Of a DNA stretch of 64,000 nucleotides, positions 44,031 to 53,053 are shown piece by piece. Location: assembly GCF_900111455.1 (NCBI RefSeq), contig NZ_FOIE01000003.1, positions 372,001-436,000 of the forward strand, in the 5' to 3' direction. Made by a program: the position numbers and the translations under genes. The first letter of the stretch is position 1. Each line of letters starts with the position of its first letter. Below the pieces are notes generated by a model. The model did not search any database. It was given only the letters and a program-made list of their open reading frames with translations, and was not told where the DNA came from. Source of the DNA: Geodermatophilus poikilotrophus (GTDB lineage Bacteria > Actinomycetota > Actinomycetes > Mycobacteriales > Geodermatophilaceae).

Positions 44031-46088
44031 ATGACCGCACCCCTGCTCCAGAGCTACGTCGCCGGCCGCTGGTACACCGCACCCGACGAGGGCACGCCGA
44101 TCGCCGACGCCGTGACCGGGGAGACCGTCGTCCGGATCAGCAGCACCGGCCTCGACGTCCCCGCCATGCTCGACCACGCCCGCACCGTCGGCGGACCGGC
44201 GCTGCGCGAGCTGACCTTCCACCAGCGGGCCGGCCTGCTCAAGCAGCTGGGCCTGCGCCTGGTGGCCGCCAAGGACGAGTTCTACGCCCTGTCCCGCCGC
44301 ACCGGTGCCACCGACCGGGACAGCGCGGTGGACGTCGACGGCGGCTTCGGGACCGTGCTGTCCTACGCGAGCAAGGGCCGCCGCGAGCTGCCCGACGACA
44401 CCGTCGTCCTCGACGGCGCGGTCGAGCCGCTCGGCCGGGGCGGCACCTTCGTCGGCCAGCACCTCTACATGCCGCTGCACGGTGTCGCCGTGCAGGTCAA
44501 CGCCTTCAACTTCCCGGTCTGGGGGTTCCTGGAGAAGCTGGCGCCGGCCTTCCTCGCGGGCGTGCCGACGATCGTCAAGCCGGCCAGCCAGACCGCCTAC
44601 CTCACCGAGGCCGTCGTCCGGGAGATCGTCGGGTCGGGCCTGCTGCCCGAGGGCTCCCTGCAGCTGCTGGCCGGCAGCGCGACCGGCCTGCTCGACGGGC
44701 TGGCCGGCCAGGACCTGGTGTTCTTCACCGGCTCGGCCGCCACGGCGCGCAAGCTGCGCAGCTCTCCCGCGGTGGTGGCCAACTCGGTCCGGTTCAACGC
44801 CGAGGCCGACTCGCTCAACTGCTCCGTGCTCGGCCCGGACGCCACCCCGGACACCCCCGAGTTCGACCTGTTCGTCGAGCAGCTCGTCACGGAGATGACG
44901 GTGAAGGCCGGCCAGAAGTGCACCGCCATCCGCCGCGCGTTCGTCCCGCGCGACCTGGTGGACGACGTCGTCGAGGCGACCCGGGACCGGCTGGCGGAGG
45001 TGGTCGTCGGGGCGCCGGACGCCGAGGGGGTCCGGATGGGTGCCCTGGCCAGCCTGGACCAGCGCGAGGAGGTGCTGCGCGCGCTCAAGGCGCTGCGCGG
45101 CGTCGCCGAGCTGGTGGTCGGCGATCCCGAGCACTTCGAGGTGGTGGGTGCCGACCGCGACCGCGGCGCGTTCCTGCCGCCGATGCTGCTGCGCTGCGAC
45201 GACCCGGCCGCCGCCGAGCCGCACGACGTCGAGGCGTTCGGGCCGGTCAGCACGGTGCTGCCCTACGACGGCGTGGCGCAGGCCGTGGAGCTCGCCGCGC
45301 GCGGCCAGGGCAGCCTGGTCGGCTCGGTGGTGACCCACGACCGGGAGTTCGCGCGGGAGTTCGTGCTGGGCGCCGCCCACGCGCACGGCCGGATCCTGGT
45401 GCTGGACCGCGACGACGCGGGGGAGAACACCGGGCACGGCTCGCCGCTCCCGGTGCTGGTCCACGGCGGCCCGGGCCGCGCCGGGGGCGGCGAGGAGCTC
45501 GGCGGCATCCGCGGCGTGCTGCACCACATGCAGCGCACCGCCGTCCAGGCCTCGCCCGACATGCTCACCGCCATCGGCGGACGCTGGGTCGCCGGGGCCG
45601 AGCGCCACGACGACGGCGTGCACCCGTTCCGCAAGTCGCTGGCCGAGCTGCGCATCGGCGACTCGGTCACCGTCGGCCCGCGGACGGTCACCCTCGAGGA
45701 CATCGAGCACTTCGCCGAGTTCACCGGCGACACCTTCTACGCCCACATGGACGAGGAGGCCGCCCGCGCCAACCCGCTATTCGGCGGCCGGGTGGCGCAC
45801 GGCTACCTGCTCGTCTCGTTCGCTGCCGGCCTGTTCGTCGACCCGGCCCCGGGACCGGTGCTCGCCAACTACGGCGTGGACGACCTGCGCTTCCTCACCC
45901 CCGTCAAGCCCGGGGAGGAGCTGACGGTCACGCTGACCTGCAAGCAGATCAGCCCGCGCGGCGGCGCCGACCACGGTGAGGTCCGCTGGGACGCCGTCCT
46001 GGTCAACGCCGAGGGCAAGCCGGTGGCCACCTACGACGTCCTCACGATGGTGGCCAAGACCTGGCCGCCGGCGTCGGCCCCCTCCTGA
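44031..46088 (+). CDS. paaZ: Bifunctional PaaZ: oxepin-CoA hydrolase / aldehyde dehydrogenase
   Basis: This 685-residue fusion opens the oxepin-CoA ring and oxidises the resulting semialdehyde. The N-terminal ALDH domain (about 1-520) has VNAFNFPVWGFLEKLAPAFL, VFFTGSAATARKL and the catalytic Cys in VKAGQKCTAIRRAFV. The C-terminal MaoC-type hydratase (about 545-685) has HFAEFTGDTFYAHMDEEAAR and FGGRVAHGYLLVSFAAGLF with the Asp/His catalytic pair. ATG 44031 is preceded by GCCGAGGAGTCCCCC. This is the last gene rightward; an inverted repeat follows. Confidence 0.95.
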   Translation: MTAPLLQSYVAGRWYTAPDEGTPIADAVTGETVVRISSTGLDVPAMLDHARTVGGPALRELTFHQRAGLLKQLGLRLVAAKDEFYALSRRTGATDRDSAVDVDGGFGTVLSYASKGRRELPDDTVVLDGAVEPLGRGGTFVGQHLYMPLHGVAVQVNAFNFPVWGFLEKLAPAFLAGVPTIVKPASQTAYLTEAVVREIVGSGLLPEGSLQLLAGSATGLLDGLAGQDLVFFTGSAATARKLRSSPAVVANSVRFNAEADSLNCSVLGPDATPDTPEFDLFVEQLVTEMTVKAGQKCTAIRRAFVPRDLVDDVVEATRDRLAEVVVGAPDAEGVRMGALASLDQREEVLRALKALRGVAELVVGDPEHFEVVGADRDRGAFLPPMLLRCDDPAAAEPHDVEAFGPVSTVLPYDGVAQAVELAARGQGSLVGSVVTHDREFAREFVLGAAHAHGRILVLDRDDAGENTGHGSPLPVLVHGGPGRAGGGEELGGIRGVLHHMQRTAVQASPDMLTAIGGRWVAGAERHDDGVHPFRKSLAELRIGDSVTVGPRTVTLEDIEHFAEFTGDTFYAHMDEEAARANPLFGGRVAHGYLLVSFAAGLFVDPAPGPVLANYGVDDLRFLTPVKPGEELTVTLTCKQISPRGGADHGEVRWDAVLVNAEGKPVATYDVLTMVAKTWPPASAPS

Positions 46089-46093
46089 CCGGA

Positions 46094-46151
46094 CGAGAAC
46101 TGCACACTCGCCGCCCGGGGGCGCCGGAACGGCGCGAGTGCGCAGAACTCG
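46094..46151. terminator. Inverted repeat between convergent paaZ and P450 genes
   Basis: CGAGAACTGCACACTCGCC (46094-46112) pairs imperfectly with GGCGCGAGTGCGCAGAACTCG (46131-46151); CGAG, CTGC and CACTCGC segments pair. It lies 6 bases past the paaZ stop and 19 before the P450 stop. It may be a terminator or a member of a repeat family. Confidence 0.55.
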
Positions 46152-46169
46152 CCGACGGGGCGGGGTCGG

Positions 46170-47495
46170 TCAGGCGGCGGCCCAGCGGATCGGCAGCCGC
46201 TTGACGCCGCGCTGGAAGGTCGACCGCAGCAGCGCCGGCGGCCCGTCGAGCTCCAGGCGCTCGGTCCGGCGCAGCAGCTCGCCGAAGAGCGCGCGCATCT
46301 GCGCCCGGGCCAGCTGCCCCCCGAGGCAGAAGTGCGGCCCGTGCCCGAACGAGAGGTGCGGGTTGGGGGCGCGGCGGACGTCGAAGCGGTCGGGATCGGC
46401 GAACACGGACCCGTCGCGGTTGGCGGACGTGAAGGACACGACGACCTTGTCCCCGGCGCCGATCCGGACGCCGGCGAGCTCGACGTCGCGGGTCGCGGTG
46501 CGGCGGAAGACCATGACCGGCGTCCACCAGCGCAGCATCTCCTCGACCGTGCCCGGCAGCAGGGACGGGTCGCTGCGCAGCACGGCCAGCTGCTCGGGGT
46601 GCTGCAGCAGGGCGATCAGCCCACCCGGCAGGCCGTTGCGCAGGGTCTCGTTCCCGGCGACGGCGAACAGCCAGAACATGTTCTGGAACTCCGCGTCGCC
46701 CACGCGGCCGCCGCCTTCGTCGACCTGGGCGAGCAGGATCGACATGACGTCGTTGCCGGGCGCCCGCCGCTTCTCCTCGGCCAGCAGCCGGGCGTAGGCG
46801 TAGAGATCTGGCATGCCGGCCCGGGTCCGCGGATCGGGCATGCGCCCGTCGGCGTCGGGGACCGGCCGCAGCGCCAGCGCCTCCCGTGCCATCGCCGTTC
46901 CACCGGTGCCGTCGAAGGCGGCCGACGTGGCGTAGTCGGGGTCCTGCCAGCCGATCACCCGGTTGGACCAGTCGAACATCAGCCAGCGGTCCTCGGCCGG
47001 CACGCCCAGCACGTCGGCGAGGGTGAGCAGCGGCAGGTCGGCAGCAACGTCCTTCGCGAAGTCGCACCGCCCCTCGCGCGCGCCGTCGGTCATCCGGTCG
47101 ACCAGCCGTGCCGCCGTCACCTCGATCGCCTCGGTCAGCGCTGCCACGGCCCGGGGCGTGAAGGAGCGGGTGAGCAGCCGCCGCAGCCGCGAGTGGTCCG
47201 GCGGGTCCGTGTTCAGCATCATCCGGCGCACCCACCCGAGGTCGGCGGCGTCCCGGACCTGGGTCGCGCCGAGCCACGAGGAGAACGTCGTCGGGTCGCG
47301 CAGCACCCGCTCGACGTCGGCGTGCCGCAGGACGAGCCAGAACCCCGGCCCGGCCGGCTGACCGTGCAGGGCGGGCTCGTCGACCCACGCGACCGGCGTG
47401 TCCGCCCGCAGCCGGTGCAGCAGGTCGAACGGTGGGCCGTCCTCGTAGGTCGCCGGGTCGACGAGGGCTGCGGTGTCCACGGGTCCGGCCGTCAT
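46170..47495 (-). CDS. Cytochrome P450
   Basis: This 441-residue soluble heme monooxygenase has MFWLFAVAGNETLRNGLPGG as the I-helix A-G-x-E-T oxygen-activating motif, TVEEMLRWWTPVMVFRRTAT with the E-x-x-R of helix K, and LSFGHGPHFCLGGQLARAQM as the heme loop with the Cys ligand. The family looks like CYP124/125/142-type actinobacterial P450s that act on lipids or terpenoids, but the substrate cannot be inferred. ATG 47495 follows GGAGGCAGGC, 16 bases after the hydroxyacyl-CoA dehydrogenase stop. No ferredoxin gene is adjacent. Confidence 0.92.
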   Translation of the reverse strand: MTAGPVDTAALVDPATYEDGPPFDLLHRLRADTPVAWVDEPALHGQPAGPGFWLVLRHADVERVLRDPTTFSSWLGATQVRDAADLGWVRRMMLNTDPPDHSRLRRLLTRSFTPRAVAALTEAIEVTAARLVDRMTDGAREGRCDFAKDVAADLPLLTLADVLGVPAEDRWLMFDWSNRVIGWQDPDYATSAAFDGTGGTAMAREALALRPVPDADGRMPDPRTRAGMPDLYAYARLLAEEKRRAPGNDVMSILLAQVDEGGGRVGDAEFQNMFWLFAVAGNETLRNGLPGGLIALLQHPEQLAVLRSDPSLLPGTVEEMLRWWTPVMVFRRTATRDVELAGVRIGAGDKVVVSFTSANRDGSVFADPDRFDVRRAPNPHLSFGHGPHFCLGGQLARAQMRALFGELLRRTERLELDGPPALLRSTFQRGVKRLPIRWAAA

Positions 47496-47511
47496 CGCGC
47501 CTGCCTCCGGC

Positions 47512-48369
47512 TCAGTCGTAGGTGTGGAACCCGCGCCCGGTCTTGCGGCCGAGCTCGCCGGCGGCGACCTTGTCGCGGAGCAGTTGCGGCGGGGCGAACC
47601 GCTCACCGAGGGTCCGGTGCAGGTACTCGGCGATCGCCAGCCGGACGTCCAGCCCGACGAGGTCGGTGGAGCGCAACGGGCCCATCGGGTGGCGGTAGCC
47701 CAGCTCCATGGCGGTGTCGATGGCCTCGGCGTCCGCGACGCCCTCCTCGAGCATCCGGATGGCCTCCAGCCCCAGCAGCACGCCGAGCCGGGAGGAGGCG
47801 AAACCGGGCGAGTCCTTCACCACGACGTCGGTCTTGCCGAGCGCACGCACCCATCCACCGGCGGTGCCGACCAGCTGCGGGTCCGTCTCCGGCGCGACGA
47901 CCACCTCCACGAGCTTCGACGCCGGCACCGGGTTGAAGAAGTGCAGGCCGAGGAACCTGGCCGGGCGCTCCAGCGCCGCGGCGAGCTCGGTGACGGACAG
48001 GGAGCTGGTGTTCGTGGCCAGCACCGCGTCGGCAGCGACGGCTGCCTCCGCGGCCGCCAGGACCTCGGTCTTCAGGTCGGCCCGCTCGGGGACGGCCTCG
48101 ACCACCAGGCCGGTGCCCGCGTCGAGTCCGGCGACGGAGTCCAGCAGCGTCAGCCGGCCGAGGACGGTCCCGACGTCCCCGTCCAGCTTCCCGCGGCGGG
48201 CGGCCTCCTCCAGTCCGTCGGCGACGCGCCCGCGGGCGGCCGCGGCGGCCTCGTCGCCGGCCTCCACGACCGCGACCCGGGCCCCGGCGGTCAGGAAGGC
48301 CTGCGCGATGCCGGCGCCCATGCGGCCGCCTCCGATGACCCCCACCCGGGCCGGGACGGCGGCGCTCAC
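47512..48369 (-). CDS. 3-hydroxyacyl-CoA dehydrogenase
   Basis: This 285-residue NAD enzyme reads VGVIGGGRMGAGIAQAFLTA (Rossmann) and VEAVPERADLKTEVLAAAEA, ATNTSSLSVTELAAALERPA and FLGLHFFNPVPASKLVEVV with the catalytic His, then SPGFASSRLGVLLGLEAIRM and the C-terminal dimer domain ending KTGRGFHTYD. It could be PaaH of the phenylacetate route, whose oxidation step is otherwise missing here, or belong to 3-hydroxybutyryl-CoA metabolism. GTG 48369 is preceded by GAGGAGGACGC. Confidence 0.9.
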   Translation of the reverse strand: MSAAVPARVGVIGGGRMGAGIAQAFLTAGARVAVVEAGDEAAAAARGRVADGLEEAARRGKLDGDVGTVLGRLTLLDSVAGLDAGTGLVVEAVPERADLKTEVLAAAEAAVAADAVLATNTSSLSVTELAAALERPARFLGLHFFNPVPASKLVEVVVAPETDPQLVGTAGGWVRALGKTDVVVKDSPGFASSRLGVLLGLEAIRMLEEGVADAEAIDTAMELGYRHPMGPLRSTDLVGLDVRLAIAEYLHRTLGERFAPPQLLRDKVAAGELGRKTGRGFHTYD

Positions 48370-48481
48370 GCGTCCTCCTCGTCGGCGCTCGTCGGCCGGA
48401 CCGCAGGACCTCGTGCGCACGTGCGCCGACGGTCCGTGCGCACCGTCCCCTCGTGCCGCCGGACGTGCGGCCGACGGCCCG

Positions 48482-49873
48482 TCACGGCCGCCGGGCGTCG
48501 AGCGCCCCGGCCTCGTCCGGGTGCTCGCGCAGGTACTCCTCGTGGGCCTCGGCCACCCGCAGGTTCCTGCCTCGCGTCTCGCCGGCGGCGGTCACCGCGG
48601 CGAAGGAGATGACGCAGAGCACCATGATGTAGACGCCGACCGACCCCGACCACCCGGTGGACTGCAGGAGCAACTCGGCGATCATCGGCGCGAAGGCGCC
48701 ACCGAGGATCGCGCCCAGGGCGTAGCCGATCGAGACGCCGGAGTAGCGGACCGCGACGGGGAACATCTCCGCGTACATCGCCGACATCGGGCCGTAGGAC
48801 AGCCCGAGCCCGACGGTGAGCAGGAACAGGGCGATGCCGTAGAGCCAGATGTTGCGCGTGTCGATGAGCAGGAACATCGGGATCATCCAGACGAACACCA
48901 GGGCGTAGCCGATCTGGAAGGTGCGCACCCGGCCGATCCGGTCCGACAGGGCGCCGCCGTACATCGTGAAGACGAGCCAGCCGAAGGACGCCAGGGTCGT
49001 GGCCAGCAGGACGGACGGTCGTGGCAGCCCGAGGGTGGTGCTGGCGTAGGCGATGAAGAAGGCGATCAGCAGGTACCCGGCGGCGTTGTTGGCGATGAAG
49101 ATCAGTGCGCTGAGGACGACCTGCTTGGTGTTGCGCCGGAAGAGGTCGCGCAGCGGCGCGGAGGACTCCTTCTTCCGGAGGCGCATCTCCTTGAAGACCG
49201 GGCTCTCTTCCACGGCGCGGCGGATCAGGTAGCCGATGAGGATGAGCACCACGGAGAGCAGGAAGGGGATGCGCCAGCCCCAGGACTGGAACTGCTCGGG
49301 CGTGGTGGTCGTGGACAGCAGCCACAGCACGCCCGTCGCCAGGATCATGCCGATCGGCACGCCGATCTGCGGGTAGGCGCCGAACAGGCCGCGCCGCTCG
49401 ACCGGGGCGTGCTCGACCGACATCAGCGCCGCGCCGCCCCACTCGCCACCTGCGGAGAAGCCCTGCAGCACCCGCAGCACGATCAGGGCGGCCGGCGCGG
49501 CCAGGCCGATCTGCTCGTACGTCGGCAGCAGGCCGATGAGTGCGGTGGCCGAGCCCATCAGCAGCAGCGTGAAGACCAGCATCCGCTTGCGGCCCAGCCG
49601 GTCGCCGAAGCGCCCGGCCACGATGGCCCCCAGCGGGCGGAACAGGAAGCTGATGCCGATGGTGGCCAGCGAGAGCACCGTGGCCAGTCCGGGGGAGTCC
49701 TCGCTCACCGGGGAGAGGAACAGCGGAGCCAGGACCAGGCTCGCGGCCTGGGCGTAGATGAAGAAGTCGTACCACTCGATGGTGGTGCCGGCGAGGGTGC
49801 CCGCGAGGACCTTCCGCTCCTCCGGGGTCGTCGGCCGGCCCGTGCGGGAGGGAGCGTGTGTGGGGAGGGACAT
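48482..49873 (-). CDS. MFS transporter, metabolite:H+ symporter (MHS) family
   Basis: This 463-residue, 12-helix transporter opens with LAGTLAGTTIEWYDFFIYAQ, the MHS signature with the proton-coupling Asp. FLFRPLGAIVAGRFGDRLGR K is motif A between helices 2 and 3, and LQGFSAGGEWGGAAL is helix 4. The MHS family imports organic acids such as shikimate, proline betaine or aromatic acids. With phenylacetate and homogentisate genes on each side, an aromatic or carboxylic acid is likely (inference). ATG 49873 is preceded by GGAGCTCCC. A palindrome lies 31 bases upstream. Confidence 0.9.
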   Translation of the reverse strand: MSLPTHAPSRTGRPTTPEERKVLAGTLAGTTIEWYDFFIYAQAASLVLAPLFLSPVSEDSPGLATVLSLATIGISFLFRPLGAIVAGRFGDRLGRKRMLVFTLLLMGSATALIGLLPTYEQIGLAAPAALIVLRVLQGFSAGGEWGGAALMSVEHAPVERRGLFGAYPQIGVPIGMILATGVLWLLSTTTTPEQFQSWGWRIPFLLSVVLILIGYLIRRAVEESPVFKEMRLRKKESSAPLRDLFRRNTKQVVLSALIFIANNAAGYLLIAFFIAYASTTLGLPRPSVLLATTLASFGWLVFTMYGGALSDRIGRVRTFQIGYALVFVWMIPMFLLIDTRNIWLYGIALFLLTVGLGLSYGPMSAMYAEMFPVAVRYSGVSIGYALGAILGGAFAPMIAELLLQSTGWSGSVGVYIMVLCVISFAAVTAAGETRGRNLRVAEAHEEYLREHPDEAGALDARRP

Positions 49874-49903
49874 GGGAGCTCCGCCGTCGGTGGGTGTCGA
49901 TTT

Positions 49904-49921
49904 ACTGACCGATGGGTCAGT
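49904..49921. promoter_or_regulatory. Palindromic operator upstream of the MHS transporter
   Basis: ACTGACC (49904-49910) and GGTCAGT (49915-49921) form a perfect 7-bp inverted repeat around GATG. The flank TTTACTGACCG is the same as the left half of the paaA operator, so PaaR or a sister TetR protein may act here. Confidence 0.65.
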
Positions 49922-50136
49922 TGGTGGTGCGACCGTACCGAGGTGTGCTCGGGCGCACAATGGCCTGCCGCCGGGCGCCCGGCACGCCGACCCCTCCGGG
50001 GAGTCCTGGTCTCCGGTCGGCGGCTCGCGGAGCCGCGCAGGCCACCGGACGCCGTGTCCTCCCCACGACGCCGGTCGTCGGGCGCACCCCCGCCGGGACG
50101 GGCCCGGCGCGGCAGCTCCGGACGGCCGCGCGCGCG

Positions 50137-50829
50137 TCAACGCAGCGCGGCGCCGACCTGCTGCGCCGACCGGACGACGGCCCGGCCGATCCGCTCGGTG
50201 TCGGCGCCCTCGTCGACGAAGACCACCGCCAGGGCGGCGCGGGTACCTCCGTCGGGTCCGAGCACGGGTGCGGCGATCGACCGGACGCCGGGGATCACCT
50301 CGCCGTGCGAGCTGGCCCAGCCGACCCGGCGGGCCACCTCGAGGGCCTCGCGGTCACCGGGAGCGGCGGCCTCGGGCATGAGGAGGGCGAGGCCGGGCGC
50401 GCCCCGGTCGACCGGGTGCCGGATGCCCGGCCGGTACACGACGTGCGCCGGGGAGTCGTGCGGCTCCACGCTGGAGACGGTCACCGCCTCGTCGCCGGCG
50501 CGGACGACCAGGAACGCCGTCATGCGCAGCTCCGCGACCAGGGCGTCGAGACGGGGGAGGGCGGCTGACTGGAGATCGGTCCGGACCCCCCGGGCCAGGC
50601 CGAGCAGTCCCAGCCCGAGCCGGTAGTGCCCGGCGGGGTCCCGCTCGACCAGCTGGTGGTCCTCGAGGGTGCGCAGCAGGCGGTAGGTGATCGACCGGTG
50701 CAGACCCAGTGCCTGGCCGATCTCGGCGATCGGCTGCGGTCGGCCCACGGCGGCCAGGTGCTCGAGGACCCGCAGGCCCCGGTCCAGCGTCTGCGACTGG
50801 GGCGTGCCCCCGCCGTTGGCCTCCACCAT
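50137..50829 (-). CDS. IclR-family transcriptional regulator
   Basis: This 230-residue regulator has the N-terminal winged helix SQTLDRGLRVLEHLAAVGRP, IAEIGQALGLHRSITYRLLR, then TLEDHQLVERDPAGHYRLGL. The C-terminal effector domain follows, with LPRLDALVAELRMTAFLVVR and GWASSHGEVIPGVRSIAAPV. IclR proteins control aromatic and short-acid catabolism. Here the neighbours are the MHS transporter (264 bases downstream, same strand) and fahA. GTG- and ATG-rich context; ATG 50829 matches the usual IclR N-terminus. Confidence 0.9.
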   Translation of the reverse strand: MVEANGGGTPQSQTLDRGLRVLEHLAAVGRPQPIAEIGQALGLHRSITYRLLRTLEDHQLVERDPAGHYRLGLGLLGLARGVRTDLQSAALPRLDALVAELRMTAFLVVRAGDEAVTVSSVEPHDSPAHVVYRPGIRHPVDRGAPGLALLMPEAAAPGDREALEVARRVGWASSHGEVIPGVRSIAAPVLGPDGGTRAALAVVFVDEGADTERIGRAVVRSAQQVGAALR

Positions 50830-51026
50830 CGCCGTCCTCCCGGTGCACTGTGCACTCCAACCCTACGGTCGCCCTCGGCGGGCGCCGGGGCAGCCGGGGG
50901 CACGGGAGGGGCACCGCTCCGGCGATCCGGAGCGGTGCCGCGTCCTCGGTGGGCTCAGCCGTCGACCACCGGGGGAACGGCTGCAGGAGGGGGCTGCAGC
51001 GGGGGAGACGGCCGGGGACGGCGCGG

Positions 51027-52223
51027 TCACGGCGCCGGCGCCGGTTCGACGCGGCCGGTGACCTCACCCAGCGCGATCCGTGCGCCCGACGCCCCCGGTG
51101 CGGTGGCGGTGAGGGTGACGGTGTCGCCGTCGGTGAGGAAGGTTCGGGTGCTGCCGTCGGCGAGGGTGATCGGCTCCGTGCCGCCCCAGGAGAGCTCGAT
51201 GAACGAGCCGCGCTGGTCCCTGGCCGGGCCGGAGACGGTGCCGGAGGCGAACAGGTCGCCCGTGCGCAGGGACGCGCCGTTGGCGGTCATGTGGGCGAGC
51301 TGCTGGGCCGGGGTCCAGTACATGAGGTCGAACGGCGGGCAGGAGACGAGCTGGCCGTTGAGGCGGACCTCGATGGCGATGTCGAGGCCCCAGGGGTCGG
51401 CGTCGGTGTCGTCGAGGTAGGGCAGCAGCGGCACGTCGCGGGCGGGCGGGGCGACCCGGGCGGCCTGCAGCGCGGCCAGCGGGACCACCCACGGCGACAC
51501 CGAGGTGAGGAAGGACTTGCCGAGGAAGGGGCCCAGCGGCACGTACTCCCAGGACTGCAGGTCCCGGGCGGACCAGTCGTTGACCAGGCAGACCCCGAAG
51601 ACGTGCTCGCCGAAGTCGGCGAGCGGAACCGGGCGGCCGAGCTCGGAGGGGGTGCCGACGACGAAGCCGACCTCGGCCTCGATGTCCAGCCGCTGGGAGG
51701 GGCCGAAGACGGGTGCCCCGTCGGTCGGCTTGCGCTGACCGCTCGGCCGGACCACCGGCGTCCCGGAGACCTGCACGGTGCCCGCGCGGCCGTGGTAGCC
51801 GATGGGCAGGTGCTTCCAGTTCGCCGTCAGCGGTGCCGAGTCCGGCCGGAACATCCGCCCCAGGTTCTCCGCGTGGTGTCGGGAGCTGTAGAAGTCGACG
51901 TAGTCGGCGACCTCCACGGGCAGGTGCAGCGTCACCGCCGACCGCGGCACCAGGTGCGGTTCGACGGTGCGGCGGTGGGCCTCGTCGGTGAACCACCGGG
52001 TGAGCTGCGCGCGCAGCTCCGCCCAGGCCTGCGGCCCGCGGGCCATGAAGGCGTTGAGCGAGCCGGTGGCGTGCACGTCGTCGCCGGTGGCCGCGGCCAG
52101 GTCGAGGACGGAGTCGCCGATGGCGACGCCGGTGCGCGGCGCGGTGCCGGTGGTGGAGAAGACGCCGTAGGGCAGGTTGTCCAGCCCGAGACCGGTGCCG
52201 GCGGGCAGGTCGAGCCACGTCAT
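51027..52223 (-). CDS. fahA: Fumarylacetoacetase
   Basis: This 398-residue metal-dependent C-C hydrolase splits fumarylacetoacetate into fumarate and acetoacetate, the last step of tyrosine breakdown. LDNLPYGVFSTTGTAPRTGV begins the small domain. VADYVDFYSSRHHAENLGRM contains the catalytic Asp/His area, LPIGYHGRAGTVQVSGTPV the substrate loop, LDIEAEVGFVVG the metal-binding Glu pair and CLVNDWSARDLQSWEYVPLG the metal Asp. ATG 52223 overlaps the stop of the preceding gene. Confidence 0.95.
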   Translation of the reverse strand: MTWLDLPAGTGLGLDNLPYGVFSTTGTAPRTGVAIGDSVLDLAAATGDDVHATGSLNAFMARGPQAWAELRAQLTRWFTDEAHRRTVEPHLVPRSAVTLHLPVEVADYVDFYSSRHHAENLGRMFRPDSAPLTANWKHLPIGYHGRAGTVQVSGTPVVRPSGQRKPTDGAPVFGPSQRLDIEAEVGFVVGTPSELGRPVPLADFGEHVFGVCLVNDWSARDLQSWEYVPLGPFLGKSFLTSVSPWVVPLAALQAARVAPPARDVPLLPYLDDTDADPWGLDIAIEVRLNGQLVSCPPFDLMYWTPAQQLAHMTANGASLRTGDLFASGTVSGPARDQRGSFIELSWGGTEPITLADGSTRTFLTDGDTVTLTATAPGASGARIALGEVTGRVEPAPAP

Positions 52224-53053
52224 GCGGGGGTCCGATCGAGGGAGGGCAGCAGGCCGAGGGAGACGAGGTCGTCGACCGGCTCGAGCACGCTGCAGGTGCC
52301 GAAGGAGGTGAGGACGGCGCGGGCGCGGGCGACGCGGTCGGGCGACCAGCCGCCGACGAGGGCCCCGGTGTCGTCCTGGCGCAGCCACCGCTCGGCCGCC
52401 GCGGCGGGTCCGCCGGCGGCGAGCGCGTCGCAGGCGGCGAGCAGGTTGAGGAAGCCGTGGTGGGTGGACCCGGTGGCCGGGTCGGTGTGCCGGACCGCGG
52501 AGTGGAGGCCGGCGGTGCACTTGAGCGCCACGCCGCGGGCGACGCAGGCGGCCAGGCCCGCCGCGAGCTCCTCCGGCGAGGGGAACAGCGCGGCGCGCAC
52601 CCCGCCGGTGCGCAGCTTGGCCCGGCGACCCGTGCCGGTCAGCACGTCGAGCACCTCGTCACGGGCCGCGGTGCGGGGCAGCTCGACCGCCGCCGGCACG
52701 CCGTCCGGCAGCACGCCGTCGAGCACCCGGACCGCCTCCCGCGCCGTGGCGGCGTCGGAGGCGACCGGCACCTCGACGGCGGCGAGGACCAGGCCGGGGT
52801 GCGCGTCGACCCGGGCCGCGGCGGCCGGCAGGTCACCGGCCGCCGCGATCAGCGAGACGCCGAACGGGGCTGCGTCGTCCCCCAGGTGGGCGGACAGCTC
52901 GCCGAGCCGGGCGGCCGGCACCACGAACGGCCCGACCAGGTCGCCCAGCCGCGCTCGCAGCTCCCGGTGCGCCGGGACGGCGGCGGCCATCGGCGCGTCC
53001 CCGGGCGGGAACAGCGCCGCGTCGTCGAACAGGCCGGCGAACAGCGACCTCAC
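52220..53053 (-). CDS. Unassigned 277-aa protein between hmgA and fahA
   Basis: GTG 53053 overlaps the hmgA stop and TGA overlaps the fahA ATG, so this is the middle gene of a tight three-gene unit. It reads VRSLFAGLFDDAALFPPGDA, then FGVSLIAAAGDLPAAAARVD, LAAVEVPVASDAATAREAVR, a conserved-looking RAKLRTGGVRAALFPSPEEL, and VALKCTAGLHSAVRHTDP then HHGFLNLLAACDALAAGG. The alternating strands and helices with K-C-T-A-G-L-H suggest an (alpha/beta)8-barrel enzyme. I know no assigned function. Maleylacetoacetate isomerase, expected at this pathway position, is missing from the cluster. Confidence 0.8.
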   Translation of the reverse strand: MRSLFAGLFDDAALFPPGDAPMAAAVPAHRELRARLGDLVGPFVVPAARLGELSAHLGDDAAPFGVSLIAAAGDLPAAAARVDAHPGLVLAAVEVPVASDAATAREAVRVLDGVLPDGVPAAVELPRTAARDEVLDVLTGTGRRAKLRTGGVRAALFPSPEELAAGLAACVARGVALKCTAGLHSAVRHTDPATGSTHHGFLNLLAACDALAAGGPAAAAERWLRQDDTGALVGGWSPDRVARARAVLTSFGTCSVLEPVDDLVSLGLLPSLDRTPA

